From the NCBI GenBank assembly GCA_949130495.1, contig OX422222.1, forward strand, positions 273,286,109-273,350,108: 64,000 nucleotides of DNA, in the 5' to 3' direction. Each line of letters begins with the position of its first letter. The first letter of the stretch is position 1. The position numbers and the translations under genes were made by a program. The notes under the pieces were generated by a model. It was not told the origin of the DNA, searched no databases, and saw only the letters and a list, made by a program, of their open reading frames with translations. Shown in pieces: positions 11,331 to 24,659 of the stretch. The DNA comes from Sambucus nigra. Taxonomy: Eukaryota; Streptophyta; Magnoliopsida; Dipsacales; Adoxaceae.

Positions 11331-12730
11331 AAAACCATGTATGTTGTTTACTTTTCAGAAAATGTGTGTTAGTTCATTTTGAAATAAGAATTATGTTTGT
11401 GAGAGTGCCTTATATTTATGGTTAAATATATTGTATACCATGTCGATCGATTCAACTTAGTAAGAATTCTGACGAGTTAGGTTCGGCTTCATCACAGGAG
11501 ATTGGAATTCCAGTTCTAGTACAATTAAACAATTCGCATCCTAAATAGGGAGTGCCATATTATCAGTAGAGTTGTGTGTGCAATCTTAGTAGTTTATCTT
11601 AAACTACAAGAACTTTTCTAATGATTCGAGAACGTGTTTGATAGTTCAAAAGAGGACTGTGATCGATACATTTAGAAATGTATTGAACATGACCACCCGT
11701 GAGATTCAAGTCTATGCGTTGACTAAATTAGACTTGGGCAATATCACAACATTTGTAAAAAGTTCATAGGTTTCTAACCCCAAGGGTTATGAGAATTCAA
11801 ATGCTTGTAAAATTATTGCTTTAATTTTTATGTGTGCGATTCAATTTTATATTGGATCAATAAGTACCCGCAAGTTGGGCAGTTATTTTGTAAGTAGGTG
11901 TAAGATCATAATTCGGAGGATGTCCGTGTCCAAGAAAGATCTTGGATTGTGATACACCCTTGATGGACTTATGAGATTTATTTCTACCAGTAAACTCGTT
12001 CAGTGGATTTTATAATCCTGTAGAGTATCAAATAAGTCTAAGTCTGAGAATTAAGGAATAAATAGCAAGTTGGTTGAAATCGATTAGAAACAAATTTATT
12101 TGACTAAGTGGGTATTGTATACTTTTTTCGGGGAATCATATTATGTACCATAACAACTTTACAAATAAGACCTCTTTATTCTCGGTATTTTTGAGATTAT
12201 TAAATTGGAGTGCAACTGTGATTATTTAGAATTAATCGCGATTAAATAAATAAAGAAAATAAATTACAAGGAGTAATTTGGAATTTTTGAGTATTAATTT
12301 CGAAGAAAATTTAAATAATTACTCTTGGGTCCTTAGTATAGTTCATTATCCAAGTAGTAGGCTCGAACTCAATAGAAACCCACTTTAGCTTAATCTCATG
12401 TCTTATACATATATATACTGGTGCAATTAGGGTTTTAAGTTATATGTCCATTATGTAGAGTTATAGAGGGAGAGGAAAAACACTATTCCTATTTTCATAG
12501 AGGGGGGAGGAGATATAAAGTGATTTGTCTTATATTTATCGAGTTTTCATCTCTAAGAGTGCCCACACAGAAGGCTTAATTTAGGTTGATCATATACATG
12601 AAGATCAGAGGATTCTAGCAAAGTTTTTGGAGACCTTGGGAGGAAAATGATATTATCACCGTCATCAACATATCTCTCCTCATTCGGATCATAAATAATA
12701 TCCGCAACAATCGTGATTCAAAACCCCCAG
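11331..12730. other. Unassigned, no gene seen
   Basis: AT-rich sequence without a convincing reading frame or terminal repeat. It may be non-coding remains of the copia element at 10990-11330 or of another LTR element; a run such as ATACATATATATACTGG near 12410 followed by a leader-like stretch is not enough to call an LTR. Confidence 0.4.
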
Positions 12731-13271
12731 TGTTGATACCAAATTTAGTCCGCTGACATGGACCAATCACATGAAGACACGTGCCAATTTACATGATAAA
12801 TAAGAATACTCCAGAACGAACAAATCAAAACCACCGAGCAACTAATGAATGCCGAGCAACTCAAGCTCTCCGAGCAACTCAAGCGTGTCGAGCAGCTTAG
12901 GCGGTCCAAGCAGCTTAAGCGGTTCGAGCTACATAAGTATACAACGTATCCATATCAAGAGAATCCAGGATATAATTGCACATTAAATGCTCATTAATAT
13001 AGTACAGATATACATGTCTACTGGGTAACAACGCATTGTCCTTCCATTTGTACAGCCTCAAGGGCTATAAATACATTATAACCTCCTCATTAGCAGGGGA
13101 CCGAAATTTCTTGGTAAATCCATTATCGAGAATTCTGTAAACAGTCAGCAATAACAAATACAGTGGACGTAGGCCATTTTTATAAGGCTGAACGACTTTA
13201 AAAATCTTTTGTCTTACTTAATTTTATCTGTGATTAATAAATTAGAGATAATCTAATTTTTTACATCAACA
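12731..13271 (+). repeat. 5' LTR of Tat element A
   Basis: Runs TGTTGATACC...CATCAACA, 541 bp. A TATA box (CTATAAATA) lies at about 13065-13073. 12820-12935 holds several imperfect repeats of about 18-20 bp of the form CGAGCAACTCAAGCG. Confidence 0.93.
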
Positions 13272-13274
13272 GAT

Positions 13275-13292
13275 TGGCGCCGTCTGTGGGAA
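13275..13292 (+). promoter_or_regulatory. Primer-binding site of Tat element A
   Basis: TGGCGCCGTCTGTGGGAA starts three bases after the 5' LTR. The same 18-mer follows the 5' LTR of element B. The TGGCGCC start fits a tRNA 3' end carrying CCA; the first nine bases match the tRNA-Asp type used by related elements, but the rest does not, so the tRNA is not named firmly. Confidence 0.75.
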
Positions 13293-13334
13293 ACGACTAT
13301 AATTATCGTTTTTCGCCAAAATAATTCATCACCA

Positions 13335-16300
13335 ATGGATGATCATCCTAAATCCAGCAATCGAAATGCTGGAATTTCTCCGAATCCATCTACTCCTCCA
13401 AATGTCCAAGATCTGGCTGGAATAATGGCTAATTTGGCTCAGGGCCAAACGACCATGGAAGAAACCATGCGACAACTCATACAAACTATTTAAGGGGGAG
13501 CACCAGCCCAGTCAGGACAACGAAGCGTTCAGAGAAATACTCGTATACTCTCTTCGCGAAATAGGCAAAGGTTATTCCCAGAGGAATCTCAGTCCAGCCG
13601 CACCGATTCATATCGTACTGAGAGATCTAATGATCCTTCTTATCAGCCTGGGAGGACTTCCTCGATACGAGCTACAAACACTTAGCAAAACATCACTTTA
13701 TCTCCAGAGAGGACAAGTGTTCTTGAAAGGTTGTGTAGAGTCTCTCCTTTTGATCGTCTAGGTCCTAGGAGAAATAGAAGTCCTCCCAGGATTGTGTCGA
13801 GGAACTCTCAATAATCATTTTATATAACAGAAGGCTTTGCCCAATCACGACCAGCTGCTCGTCATAAAAGATCCCAAGATGCGAATTCAACACAATCAGT
13901 TGCTCGAACTAATAGGATCGAGGAAGGAAATGATGCATGGAAAGGCTCTATTCAAAGGTTGGAGGATAAACTAGGGGAAATGGCTAAGGCCAAGAATCCT
14001 TTACAAAGGTCTTTTGTCCAAGGAACACTATTCATACAAGAAATTGTGGACTTCCCCACATCGTCAAAATTCAAAGTCCTAATAGTAACACCAAAATATG
14101 ATGGAAAAACTGATCATGTTCTCCATATAGAACAATACCAAGCAGCTGCTGATATATATGCTGTTCCAGACGAGATGCGATGCGGGGCATTTTCAGGAAC
14201 TCTCACTGGATCTGCTCAAATATGGTACAACAATCTTCCTCGGGGGAAGATTGCAACTTTCTTTTAACTGGACGAGCTCTTTATTAGGAACTTTTGTTTT
14301 GGATCAAAACCAGTTAAACGAGTAGCACACTTGTTAAGTGTTATATAGAAGGCAGGTGAGAGCATCAGGGATTATATTTACTCGTTTCAATAACGAGAAG
14401 CTCGAAGTTATTGATTACGAAGAGAAGATAACAATCACTGCTCTGATGAGTGGACTGTTTCCAAATAAATTGTATTACACTCTCGCCAAAGATCCACCTA
14501 CAACTATGGCAGAGTTAATGGCAAAGGCAACCAAAATTATGAACGCCGAGGAAGCTATGGCTGAGAAAAAGAATATGGACACCAAAGAGATCAAGGTTGA
14601 GGGTGACAAGGCTGAGAAGAAAGAACAAAATAACAATGGTGGTAATAAGCAGTCAAAAGCAAAGCAAGTATTAGAACAGTTGAAGAAATTTAAAAACTAT
14701 ACCCCTTTGAAAGTAGACATAAACCATATTCTGGAAGAGATCAAGAACAACGAGGAGCTAAATTGGCCTAAAAAAATGAAGACAGATCCTGACAAGAGGG
14801 ATAAATCCTAATATTGCGAGTTCCATAATGATCATGGTCATACGACCAAAATCTGCATAGCTCTCCAGAATGAAATTAAAGAGCTCATCAGGTGGGGAAA
14901 ATTGAACAAGTATGTGGATAGTCGAAAGGATGGAAAGAGCAACGATCGAGCAAGGCAGAGGTCTAGATCTCCTCGTCGAGCAAAAGAAGATAAGAAGAGA
15001 AATCATGAAGAAGACGTGGATGATGATCAAGACGACCCCAATCTCCCCAAAAGACCAAAACAGCCAGAACGTGAGGTATTTTCTATCCGTTTTGGATCAT
15101 TTAATTGCAATGTTATTACTAGTGGAGACACAGGAGGAGGAGACCTTACTGCAGAGAGGAAAGCTTACCTCAATGAGGCTTAAGCTTGTTCATATATTCA
15201 AAGGATAAATCTAGCTGAAGATGATCGTCCGAGGAAGGTGAACAAAGATAAATTGGTCATCGGTTTCTCTAGGATGAAGGAAGTAATGATTTCACGAGTA
15301 TTGGTGGATAATGGCAGCTCGGCAGATATTATGTTCTACCCATGTTTTGATAGTTTGAACCTGAAGCTATTCCAGTTGGAGCCATATCATCGGCCTCTCC
15401 TCGATTTTACTGGAGAGAAAGTCTTTCCACTTGGGACGATCAAGTTGGATATGTTCGTCGGGGCATGGCCTGCTTGTCGAACAGAAAGAGTGCAATTTTT
15501 TGTGATGGATAAAAATGTCCAATCAACTTACAATATCATTATGGGAAGGGTAGGTTTAAAAAAGTTCGAAGCAGTAACATCTACAGTACATCAGTGTTTA
15601 AAATTCCCAACCAAATTTGGAGTAGGAGTGGTGAAGGGAGACCACAAAGTAGCTCGAGAATGCTAATATTCATCTACCGAGCAAGGAGAGTGTGAAGAAT
15701 CCAGAAAGAAGACTACCACTTATCAGGTTGATGAGATAGAAGACGCGGAGATTGAGACTTTAGACCCAAGAGATGAATCTCAGCTCGTTAAGGGTCAGGT
15801 CATGGTGGCTATTGAAAATATCATTCTGGATGATGAGCATCCAGAACGAACAACTCAAATTGGTGCTTCGCTAGATGTGTCAATAAAACAAGAGCTGATA
15901 ACGTTTCTAAAATGCAAAAAATAAACTTTTTCATGGAGCCACGAGGACATGCCAGGGATAGACCCTGCTTTCCTATGTCACGAGCTTAATGTGAATAAGG
16001 AGATCAAGCCAGTAAAATAAAGAAGAAGAGTGTTCAGCCCCGAAAAGAACCAAGCTATACAAGAAGAAGTTGAGAAGCTCCAAAAAGCCTGTTTTATTGA
16101 GGATGTCAAATATCCTGATTGGCTAGCCGATGTGGTGATGGTGAAGAAGAAAAATAACAAATGAAGGATGTGTGTAGACTTCACCGATCTCAATAAGGCA
16201 TTCCCAAAGGATCATTTTCCTTTGCCCCGAATTGATCAACTGGTGGATGCTACCCCGGGGCATGAATTGCTGAGTTTTATGGATGCTTCAGATTAAGATG

Positions 16301-19031
16301 AAGCCTGAGGACAGAGAGGTTTATGTTGACGATATACTGACGAAGAGCAAGAAAGTTGCTGATCATCTAGTTGATTTAGGCCAGACCTTTGATCAATTAG
16401 AAAAATATCAAATGAAGCTGAATACCACCAAATGCATATTCGGAGTACGAGAAGGCATATTTCTCTGATACATTGTTAATTAACGAGGGATCGAGGCGAA
16501 TCCTGATAAGATCAAAGATCTATTGGAACTACGATCTCCGATGACGAAGAAGGAAGTGCAGAGTCTCACAGGGCGAGTTGGAGCACTTAATAGGTTTGTA
16601 TCACGAGCAACCGACAGATGCCTACCATTCTTCAAAACACTCCGAAAGACTTTCAAGTGGAATGATGAATGCGAGAAGGCCTTTCAAGAATTGAAGATAT
16701 ACCTGGGAGCACCTCCATTGTTGTCCAGGCCAGTTATGGGAGAAATACTATAATTGTATCTGGCAGTTTTAGAAAACGCAGTAAGATCGGCGTTGATAAG
16801 AGTGGAGGATGGAGTGCAAAAACTAATCTATTACACTAGCAAAGCCTTCCGAGGAGCAGAGATCAGATATCCAAGGTTGGAAAAGTTAGCACTGGCGTTG
16901 ATCGAAGCAAGTAAAAGGATGAGGCCATACTTCCAAGCTCATACTATAGTTGTGTATACAGACATGCCGTTAAGGCAAGATATGCATACACCAAAGAAAT
17001 CAGGAAGATTGATATATTGGGCGGTAGAATTGGGTGAATACGATATAATCTATGAGCCTAGATCATCGCTCAAAGGGCAGGCATTGGCAGATTTTATTGC
17101 AGAGTTCACTTATCCTGATACCTCCAAAGAGCAAAAATTGAATACCGACCAACCTGTGGATGTTACAAGATCATCAAATTTAAACCACGACCAACTTAAG
17201 TCTGTAGACGAGCAAGAGAAGATGGTCGATGAGCAACAAGAAGTGCTAAAGGAGGATATAAGGAAGCATCAAATATTCCACCGAGGAACTCCGTCTGACC
17301 AAAAGTTTGATAATGAGATACCTGTGTGGAATTTATATGTAGATGGCTCTTTTTGCATTACAGGCAGTGGAGAAGGAGTTATTTTGAATAGCCCCGATGA
17401 GATCGATGTGGAGTATGCTTTGCGTTTTCAATTTAAGGCTTCAAATAATAAGGATGAATATGAAGCTATGATCGTAGGTCTCAATCTAGCCAAAACTATG
17501 AAAGCAGAGCAGGTTGTTGCATTTAGTGACTCACAGTTGATTGTAAATCAAATGTTAGGAGTGTATGCAGCAAAAGGAGAATTAATGATCCAATATCATG
17601 CAAAAGCAAGGGAGATGGTATCAAGCTTTAGCGCAGTGCAGTTGATTAGAATACCAAGATTGGAGAATGCAAGAGCAGATACCTTAGCTCGGTTAGCCTC
17701 AGCCACGCGCACCGAGCTACGAAGAACAATCCCGATAGAAATCTTGGCTAGTCGGAGCATTGAGAAATATCTAGAGATGAAATTCATTGCCCTTGATTTA
17801 GGACCATCATGGATGGATCCTATCAGGGCCTATATTGAGGAGGGGGTTTTACCAACTGATAAACTCGCAGCCAAGAAACTGAAGTTTAAAGCTGCTCGTT
17901 ATGTATTAACTAATGGCATTTTATATAGACGAGGAATTATAGCAGGTCTTACAAAGATGTGTGCATCCTTCTGAGGTGAAAGATTTGATTGAAGAAATCC
18001 ATGAAGGGTCTTGTAGAGCCCATGTAACATATCGGACGCTTTTGCAAAGAATAATGACGCAGGGATATTATTGGCCAACGGTGAGGGCTGATTGTATAGC
18101 ATATGCCAAAAAATGTGACAAATGTCAACGCTTTTCTTCTATCCGAAGAACTCCCCAAGTATTGTTAACACCCATTACTTCTCCTTGGCCATTTGCCATG
18201 TGGGGAATAGACTTGGTCGGACCACTTCCAATGACCAGGGGAAGATTTAAATATCTCGTGGTCGCTGTGGATTACTTTACTAAGTGGGTGAAAGTTGAGC
18301 CTCTTATTGATATAAAATATGACAAGGTGTATCAATTTATTTGGAAGAATATCATTTATAGATATGGTCTTCCCCATGCATTCATTACTGATCATGGAAT
18401 CCAATTTGACAACGAGGAGTTTGCTGCATATTGTCACCAGTCAAACATATTGAAAACCCACTCTACACCAGGCCATCCCCAGAGCAATGGACAAACTGAG
18501 GTGATGAACAGAACGCTACTGAATGGTTTGAAAAAACGACTGGGTGATGCAAAGGCAAATGAGATTAACAAGCTACATTCTGGGCTGTGAGATTATCGTA
18601 CTACATCGCGAGCAGCAACAGGAGAATCTCCGTACATGATGGAATTCGGAAGCGAAGCTGTTATACCTGCCGAGTTGGGCCTCCTCACACACAGGGTGCT
18701 GAATTTTAATTCTCCTATCAGTGGCTTGATGAGGCGATTGGATCTAGATATGCTCGAAGAAGTTAGAGAAGAAGCAACAATCAGGAATGTTGCATACCAA
18801 CAACGAACAACTCTGTTTTACAACAGGAGGGTAAAAAAGTGTGATTTGAAGGAAGGAGACTATATGCTATAGAAAGTAATTCAAAAGCACAATAAACAGG
18901 AAGCTAACTGGCATGGACCCTACAGAGTAACAAAAGTTGTTCATCCAGGAACCTACAGGATTGAAACCTTGGAAGGAGAAGAATTTAAGAATGCATGGAA
19001 TGCAGAACATCTACGCAAGTATTATCAGTAG
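13335..19031 (+). pseudogene. gag-pol of Tat element A, inactivated
   Basis: Collinear with the intact 1981-residue polyprotein of element B. Start ATG is at 13335 (MDDHPKSSNRNAG) and the matching end is KYYQ-stop at 19031. Gag core lies about 14170-14520, the zinc-knuckle region about 14810-14850, protease at about 15300 (VLVDNGSSADIM), RT about 16020-16470, RNase H about 16640-16990, the second RNase H about 17325-17690 (LYVDGSFCITGSG), and integrase about 17960-18560 (TDHG, QSNGQTEV). Breaks include stops near 13491, 14266, 16018 and 18588. RT has two deletions: about 14 bases near 16288, which shifts the frame, and about 115-120 bases near 16318 that removes the MPFGLKNAGATYQ block, so YVDD at about 16322 directly follows KPEDRE. 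The element cannot encode its own RT. Confidence 0.92.
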
Positions 19032-19159
19032 TAGGAGTTTCTATGTAATGGAGTTCTCTTCAGTATGAATAAAGTGTTAAGTTTTATCCAGTTTTCTTCT
19101 TTTGATGAATTTTTTTTTGGAGTATTAGTGCTACACACTATGCATCAAGTTCATAATGA

Positions 19160-19720
19160 TATCTACCAAATACGGTTGGTCGGTAAATAAAATCCACCAA
19201 CTACGGTTGGTCGGTAAATAAAAATCCACCAGCCACGATTGGTCGGTAAATAAAAATCCACCAACTACGGTTGGTCGGTAAGTAAAATCCACCAACTATG
19301 GTTGGTCTGTAAATAAAAATCCACCAACTACGGTTGGTCGGTAAATAAAATCCACCAACTACGGTTGGTCGGTAAATAAAAATTCACCAACTATGGTTGG
19401 TCGGTAAATAAAAATCCACCAGCTACGGTTGGTTGGTAAATAAAAATCCACCAACTACGGTTAGTCGGTAAGTAAAATTCACGAACTACGGTTGATCGGT
19501 AAATAAAATCCACCAACTACGGTTGGTCGGTAAATAAAAATCCACCAACTACGGTTGGTCGGTAAATAAAAATCCACCAACTACGGTTGGTCGGTAAATA
19601 AAAATCCACCAGCTACGGTTAGTCGGTAAATAAAAATCCACCAACTACGGTTAGTTGGTAATAAAAATCCTTCAACCGGTTGGTCGGTAAAATAAAATCC
19701 ACCGACTCCGGTTGATCGAA
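19160..19720. repeat. 31-32-bp tandem array between pol and the antisense gene (element A)
   Basis: About 17 copies of a unit close to CCAACTACGGTTGGTCGGTA plus AATAAAAATCCA, decaying at both ends. It starts about 130 bases after the pol stop. Within each unit CCAAC and GTTGG form a short inverted repeat. Spacing is continuous rather than repeat plus unique spacer, so it is a minisatellite. Confidence 0.93.
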
Positions 19721-20019
19721 AAAATCAATTTTCTCCAACTCTTGTTGGTCGGGAACAAAAACCTCCAATTTTGGTTGGTCGGCAAATCAATCCAGGTTGG
19801 CAAGACCATGGGATGTAAGTCGTTTTATTGCTTAAGATCAAAGACTGATGAGTCACTATGGTGAAAAAGTAAAACATAATGGATATATCAAAATATGCAC
19901 AAACAAAGACATTCTTCAAAAATACTTAGAAGAAAATAAAATAGCGAAAGATAAACTTTTCATTCAAATCGAGAAGGATTACATATGCTGTGGAAAGTAA
20001 AAACCATTACATAAAGATC

Positions 20020-23000
20020 CTATTCTACTGGTTTCTTTCCGTCTGCCTTTGAAACAGGTTTTACTCCAGCAGGAGGATCATCTAAGGCGTAAGGAGAATT
20101 TATGAAGTTCAGATCTCGAAGCATCCTCACATTCATCACATATGGTCGATTAAGCAAGTGCTCCGGGCGAGATATCTCAAAATTAGAATGAAGACTGTAG
20201 TCACCGAGATACTTGGAAATTAAGCATTGGGGAATTTCCCGAGTAGGAATCCAGCTCATATCAAGTTTGAAAGGTGGCACGGGCTACTCGAGCAATCCAG
20301 GGTCATAATAATCCCATAGATAATGGCCTTGCTCCAACTTTAACACCCCCAGGGCATTCAACCATTCTTGCTTGTAACCCTCGTTATTTGAATTTCGGAT
20401 TCGATCATTGAGATGGTAAAGAGCTTCATTATATCCAGCCATCCAAAACTCTCTGGGCTGTTTGTGAAACTGGTAAGTTAACCTCTCCAGTTGCTCCTGG
20501 AGGTTCTTCACTAAAAGTTCTTTATTCTCTAAGGTAGAGCTTTGTATGGAAAGTTTCTCGTCGAGGTTCAGAATCTTCTTGGACATTTCTGATAAAGCCT
20601 GATTCTTCGCCGCCAACTGGAATGCTTGATTCTCCAAGGCTGTCTGCATTCTAGATTCTTTAATAGTAACCCGAGCAGTCCTTTCTCGTCCCCGAGAAGT
20701 TCTTTCTCGTTCGCGAGCAGAAGTAGAGGGTCCAGTCCTCTTTAAGGTTTCCAATTCATCTTTCAAATTGGAATTTTTGACCTCCAAGATAGAGAAACCT
20801 TCGTCATTGACAGGGACCAAGGATCCAGAGGTAGATGCTGCAGATTTCAGTTGAGATATCTCTCCTCGCAAAACATTATTTTCCTTCTCCAACAGTTTCG
20901 CGATTTGCCTATGCTCCTCGACCTCAACCCTTAAAATTTTCTCTTTTTTCTCGTAAATAGCAATGAACTTATCATATCCTTTATCAGCATTGAGTTGCTG
21001 ATATTTTTTCTCATATCCCTGATGCAAAAGGGCGGAAGATTCCTTTTATTGTTATTGGAGTTCCTCGATGGTTCCTTAAAGGTCCTCAATCATCTCATAG
21101 TATGCCACATTATTGGCAACAGCTCGGTCAAGTAGGCATTTCAAATACTGATATGCTTCAACCGCTTGTTCAAAAGAATTTGGACCAAGGATGTCAACAA
21201 TTTGAGCCTCATTTAGATCTGCATGGCCAGTCTTAAAGTAGTCATTGCATTTTTTCATCAGTTTAGTATCGTGAGCTGACAAGAGCTCCATCCTAGCCAT
21301 AAACTAGTAAAGAAAAGAGATAGAAAGAATCAATGAGAATGCAGAAAGAGCAAGTAAAAGAAAAAGTTAAGACAAATGACCTAAAGTTTGAATTTTTATT
21401 TCATCAAACAATAAGTACAAAGTTCAAGATTACACTAGAAAGGAATAACAAAATTAAAACCCGAGCATCTTTACAGCTTTTCCTTGTGTTTTACAACTTC
21501 CTCGAGAAGCTGGGATGAGGAAGATGATTGCTCGAAAGATAATTACAGTTGCTCGGCTAAGGTACTGGTGGGCTGAAGTTGCTCGACTGAAGTGCTGGCA
21601 GGTTGAAATTGCTCGTAAAAAGTTTGAACAACTGGAACAGGAGGAGTTGGATCTCCAATCATCATAGAGGATTCCTCTGAGGCAGCTTTGTCCTCTTCTT
21701 CTTCTCTAGGAGAGGGAGGAGGACCATGAACATGATGCTGGAATAGGTCAGAATTCTCAGCGATCTTTAACTCCTGCAGAGCTGTAACCTATCCATCCCT
21801 GAAGTATTTAAGGCTAGCAAACTCCATCTGAGAAGACATAGCAGCTAGGCCTTTGTTCCAACCTTTGTCCCAGCTAGCGCTAAAGGACTTTTTGATAGCC
21901 TTTTTCCTTTTTTCTTTCTCCGAGGAGGTCCTTTCCCTAAGGAGCTCCTCGACAGCTTTCAACTTCCTTTCCACCTCCACTTTCTGGACATCAACTTCAT
22001 AAAGTCTACCGACTTCCTCTTCAGCAGTTTTGAGCTTGTTCTTAAGCTCCTTAGTATTCTTGAGCTTCTCCTTGAGCTCTTTATTCTTCCTTTAAAACTC
22101 TTTCATCTTCTCCTCCAAACCTTTGGAGACCTCCACAGCTCGATCTCTCTCTTGCTCAATGGACTTGGCTTTCTTCTCCTAAACCATTTTATCTTCTTCA
22201 TATTTTTGGCGAGAGTCCTTCAAGGACTGAGTTAAACCAATAAAAGCTTCCTCCATACCTCCCTAGGAGCTTAAAGCTTTAATAACCTCACCCTTCTTCA
22301 AAACACTGTTAAAACATGTCACCAACTGAAGAAAGAAAAATTTTGAGTCAATACAGGGACATATTAGTAAAAAGTGAAAACTTAAATACTTACTGAGGCA
22401 ATATGTTGAGTAGCCAATGCAGTGACCCTATCACGAGGAAGAGCATCTTCAACACCTTGGATTTCTGGGATGATCCAAGACTTCACAGAACCCAAGGCAG
22501 AGGTCGGAGGAACAAAAGTGGGAATACCACTCTCAGCATTTAAAGCCTGAGAGATAGGTCCAACAGGTCTCTCAGACGAACTTTTCTTTGAATTTTTTGG
22601 AGGAGCAGGAATATCTTCGACCAAAGAAGAAGTCTTGGTTGGTGAAATGACAATTACCTCACTAGGAGGAGAAATAACTACAGCCTTGCTTAGAGCCATT
22701 GGGGGCTTTTCAATAACTTTCTTGACACCCACTAGAGGGGGTGCATCAATGTTTCTTATTCCTTCTTCTGGAACATCCTTCTTGTTTTTCTTGGTCTCCA
22801 CCTTGGCAGAGTCTGATTTGTCAAAGAAGGCAGGAGCTCTTCTTCTCTTCATTATACTACTAATGGGAATGTTTGACTCTGAAGAAGAACCTTCCACACT
22901 ATTATCAGCAGCTAGTACTTGGTCGATATCAACCACTACTGGACAAGCAGTAAAGGAGGAAGTATAGCTCTTGTACTGCAATAAGTAAGAGGCTGATCTG

Positions 23001-23693
23001 ATATGTTCGTCAGCAGCGGACTGGTATAGACTCCAGATAAGTTTCAAATGCCTTAAATTGACATCATTTTCCTTAGGAGATTTTCTTTTGCTATCAACTG
23101 CAAATAATCAAAAATTAAATGTCAATGACACATTTTATCAAACACAAAGGAAGCATAATTTCAAAAATAAAATAAAAATAAAAACAACCTATCCCATTGC
23201 CATAAGGAGGACATCTAGGACCTTTATATATTTCATCTCCAGTTAAGGGAGGGTGTTGCCAATTTTTCATAACCACTCCATGTTCAAAATAATCCCTATT
23301 GGCATCGGGAAGATTGACAACTAACGCCCTATTCAAAAACCTAGTTTTTAAGTAAAAATTATTATCACTAACGACCCATCTGTAACAGTACATTATCTCT
23401 GGAATCCCTAAACGGGTCCCATGAAGCTGATTTAACGTATGGACTCCATTGAATATTCTTCAGGTATTTGGAGATATTTTTGCAGGTACAACATCAAAAT
23501 ATTGATAGAATTCCAAACATAAAGGGTTTGGAGGAAAAGAAAAGCCACATTCGGCCACAAAGAGACTTGGGAACCAATGTCCCTCAGCCAAAGAGAAATA
23601 GTCAGAAGGTTCAGAGAGTTCCTCCAAAATGACCCATAAAGAAATTAAAAATTCAGAACGAAATTTGTCAAGAGATTCAACAGGGTAAACCAC
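20020..23693 (-). pseudogene. Antisense (second) gene of Tat element A: Transposase_28-like, coiled-coil protein, degenerate
   Basis: Runs opposite to gag-pol. Exon 1 starts with MVYPVESLDKFRSEF at 23693 and contains FSFPPNPLCLEF and, after a stop near 23460, the GTRLGIPEIMYCYRW and RFLNRALVVNLPDANRDYFE blocks, resembling the plant 'putative gypsy type transposon' domain (Pfam Transposase_28). Splice boundaries match element B: donor after 23189 and acceptor before 23097, donor after 22394 (GTAAGT) and acceptor before 22325, acceptor before 21303. Exons 3 and 4 encode coiled coils, an arginine-rich RERERTSRGRERTARV stretch, and AGYNEALYHLNDRIRNSNNE. Stops near 23460, 21050 and 20281 break it. 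The 3' end faces pol across the tandem array. Confidence 0.75.
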
Positions 23694-24118
23694 GATGAAC
23701 AGAATAAGTAAAAGAAAAGGAAGAAGAGCTTACAGGAGAAGACTGAGTCAGTTGACAACGAATAATGGAGGAAACGAACGCACAAGATAGGGAGGAAATG
23801 AAAAGTTTGAAGACACAGGTTTGAAAAGTAAAAGATGATAGGATTTCTTCCCATGTTCAAATACTTTTCCTCGAGAACAGAAAAAGCAATGATTACCAAG
23901 GTAGACGTTTGCACTACCGGCGACTAAAAGGAGAAAAAAGGCACAAAAACTGAAGCAGTTAGAAAAATTCAAAAAGTCTGATTCTATGAATTCAAAAGAA
24001 TAAATAAATACAAGGAAAACGCTCCTAAAATTCAGGATGACTATTTAATCCCGCCATATTTCGAGAATAATGTTCCACACTCCTCCTCAATCTCGAACTG
24101 TGAAACATTGGGGGCTTT

Positions 24119-24659
24119 TGTTGATACCAAATTTAGTCCGCTGACATGGACCAATCACATGAAGACACGTGCCAATTTACATGGTAAATGCGAATACTCC
24201 AGAATGAACAAATCAAAACCACCGAGCAACTAATGAATGCCGAGAAACTCAAGCGTGACGAGCAACTCAAGCGTGGCGAGCAACTTAGGCGGTCCGAGCA
24301 GCTTAAGCGGTCCGAGCTACATAAGTATACAGTGTATCCATATCAAGACAATCTAGGATATAATTACGCGCTAAATGCTCATTAATATAGTATAGATATA
24401 CATGTCTACTGGGTAACAGCGCATTGTCCTTCCATTTGTACAGCCTCTAGGGCTATAAATACATTGTAACCTCCTCATTAGCAGGGGACCGGAATTTCTT
24501 GGTAAATCCATTATCGAGAATTCTGCAAACAGTCAGCAATAACAAATACAGTGGACGTAGGCCATTTTTATAAGGCTGAACCACTTTAAAAATCTTTTGT
24601 CTTACTTATTTTTATCCGTGATTAATAAATTAGAGATAATCTAATTTTTTACATCAACA
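24119..24659 (+). repeat. 3' LTR of Tat element A
   Basis: 541 bp, same ends as the 5' LTR, preceded by a G-rich polypurine-like tract (ATTGGGGGCTTT). TATA motif at about 24453-24461. Imperfect 18-20-bp repeats give the EQLKRDEQLKRGEQLRR-like frame at 24188-24385, which is not a gene. Confidence 0.93.

Larger units (their letters stand above)
12731..24659 (+). mobile_element. Tat element A: full-length but degenerate Ty3/gypsy retrotransposon
   Basis: An 11.9-kb element with 541-bp LTRs (12731-13271 and 24119-24659), a primer-binding site at 13275, gag-pol on the plus strand, a 31-32-bp tandem array behind pol, and an oppositely oriented second gene before the 3' LTR. Order and dual RNase H identify the Tat lineage. 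The LTRs differ at about 30 of 541 positions by hand count (about 5.5%), so it is old enough for its stops and deletions. The flanking pentamers CCCAG (12726-12730) and CACAA (24660-24664) match at only three positions, so no clean target duplication survives. Confidence 0.9.

Noticed and set aside
19160..19720. Regular 31-32-bp repeats looking like a CRISPR array
   Set aside because: Units are head-to-tail without unique spacers, and the context is a plant retrotransposon.
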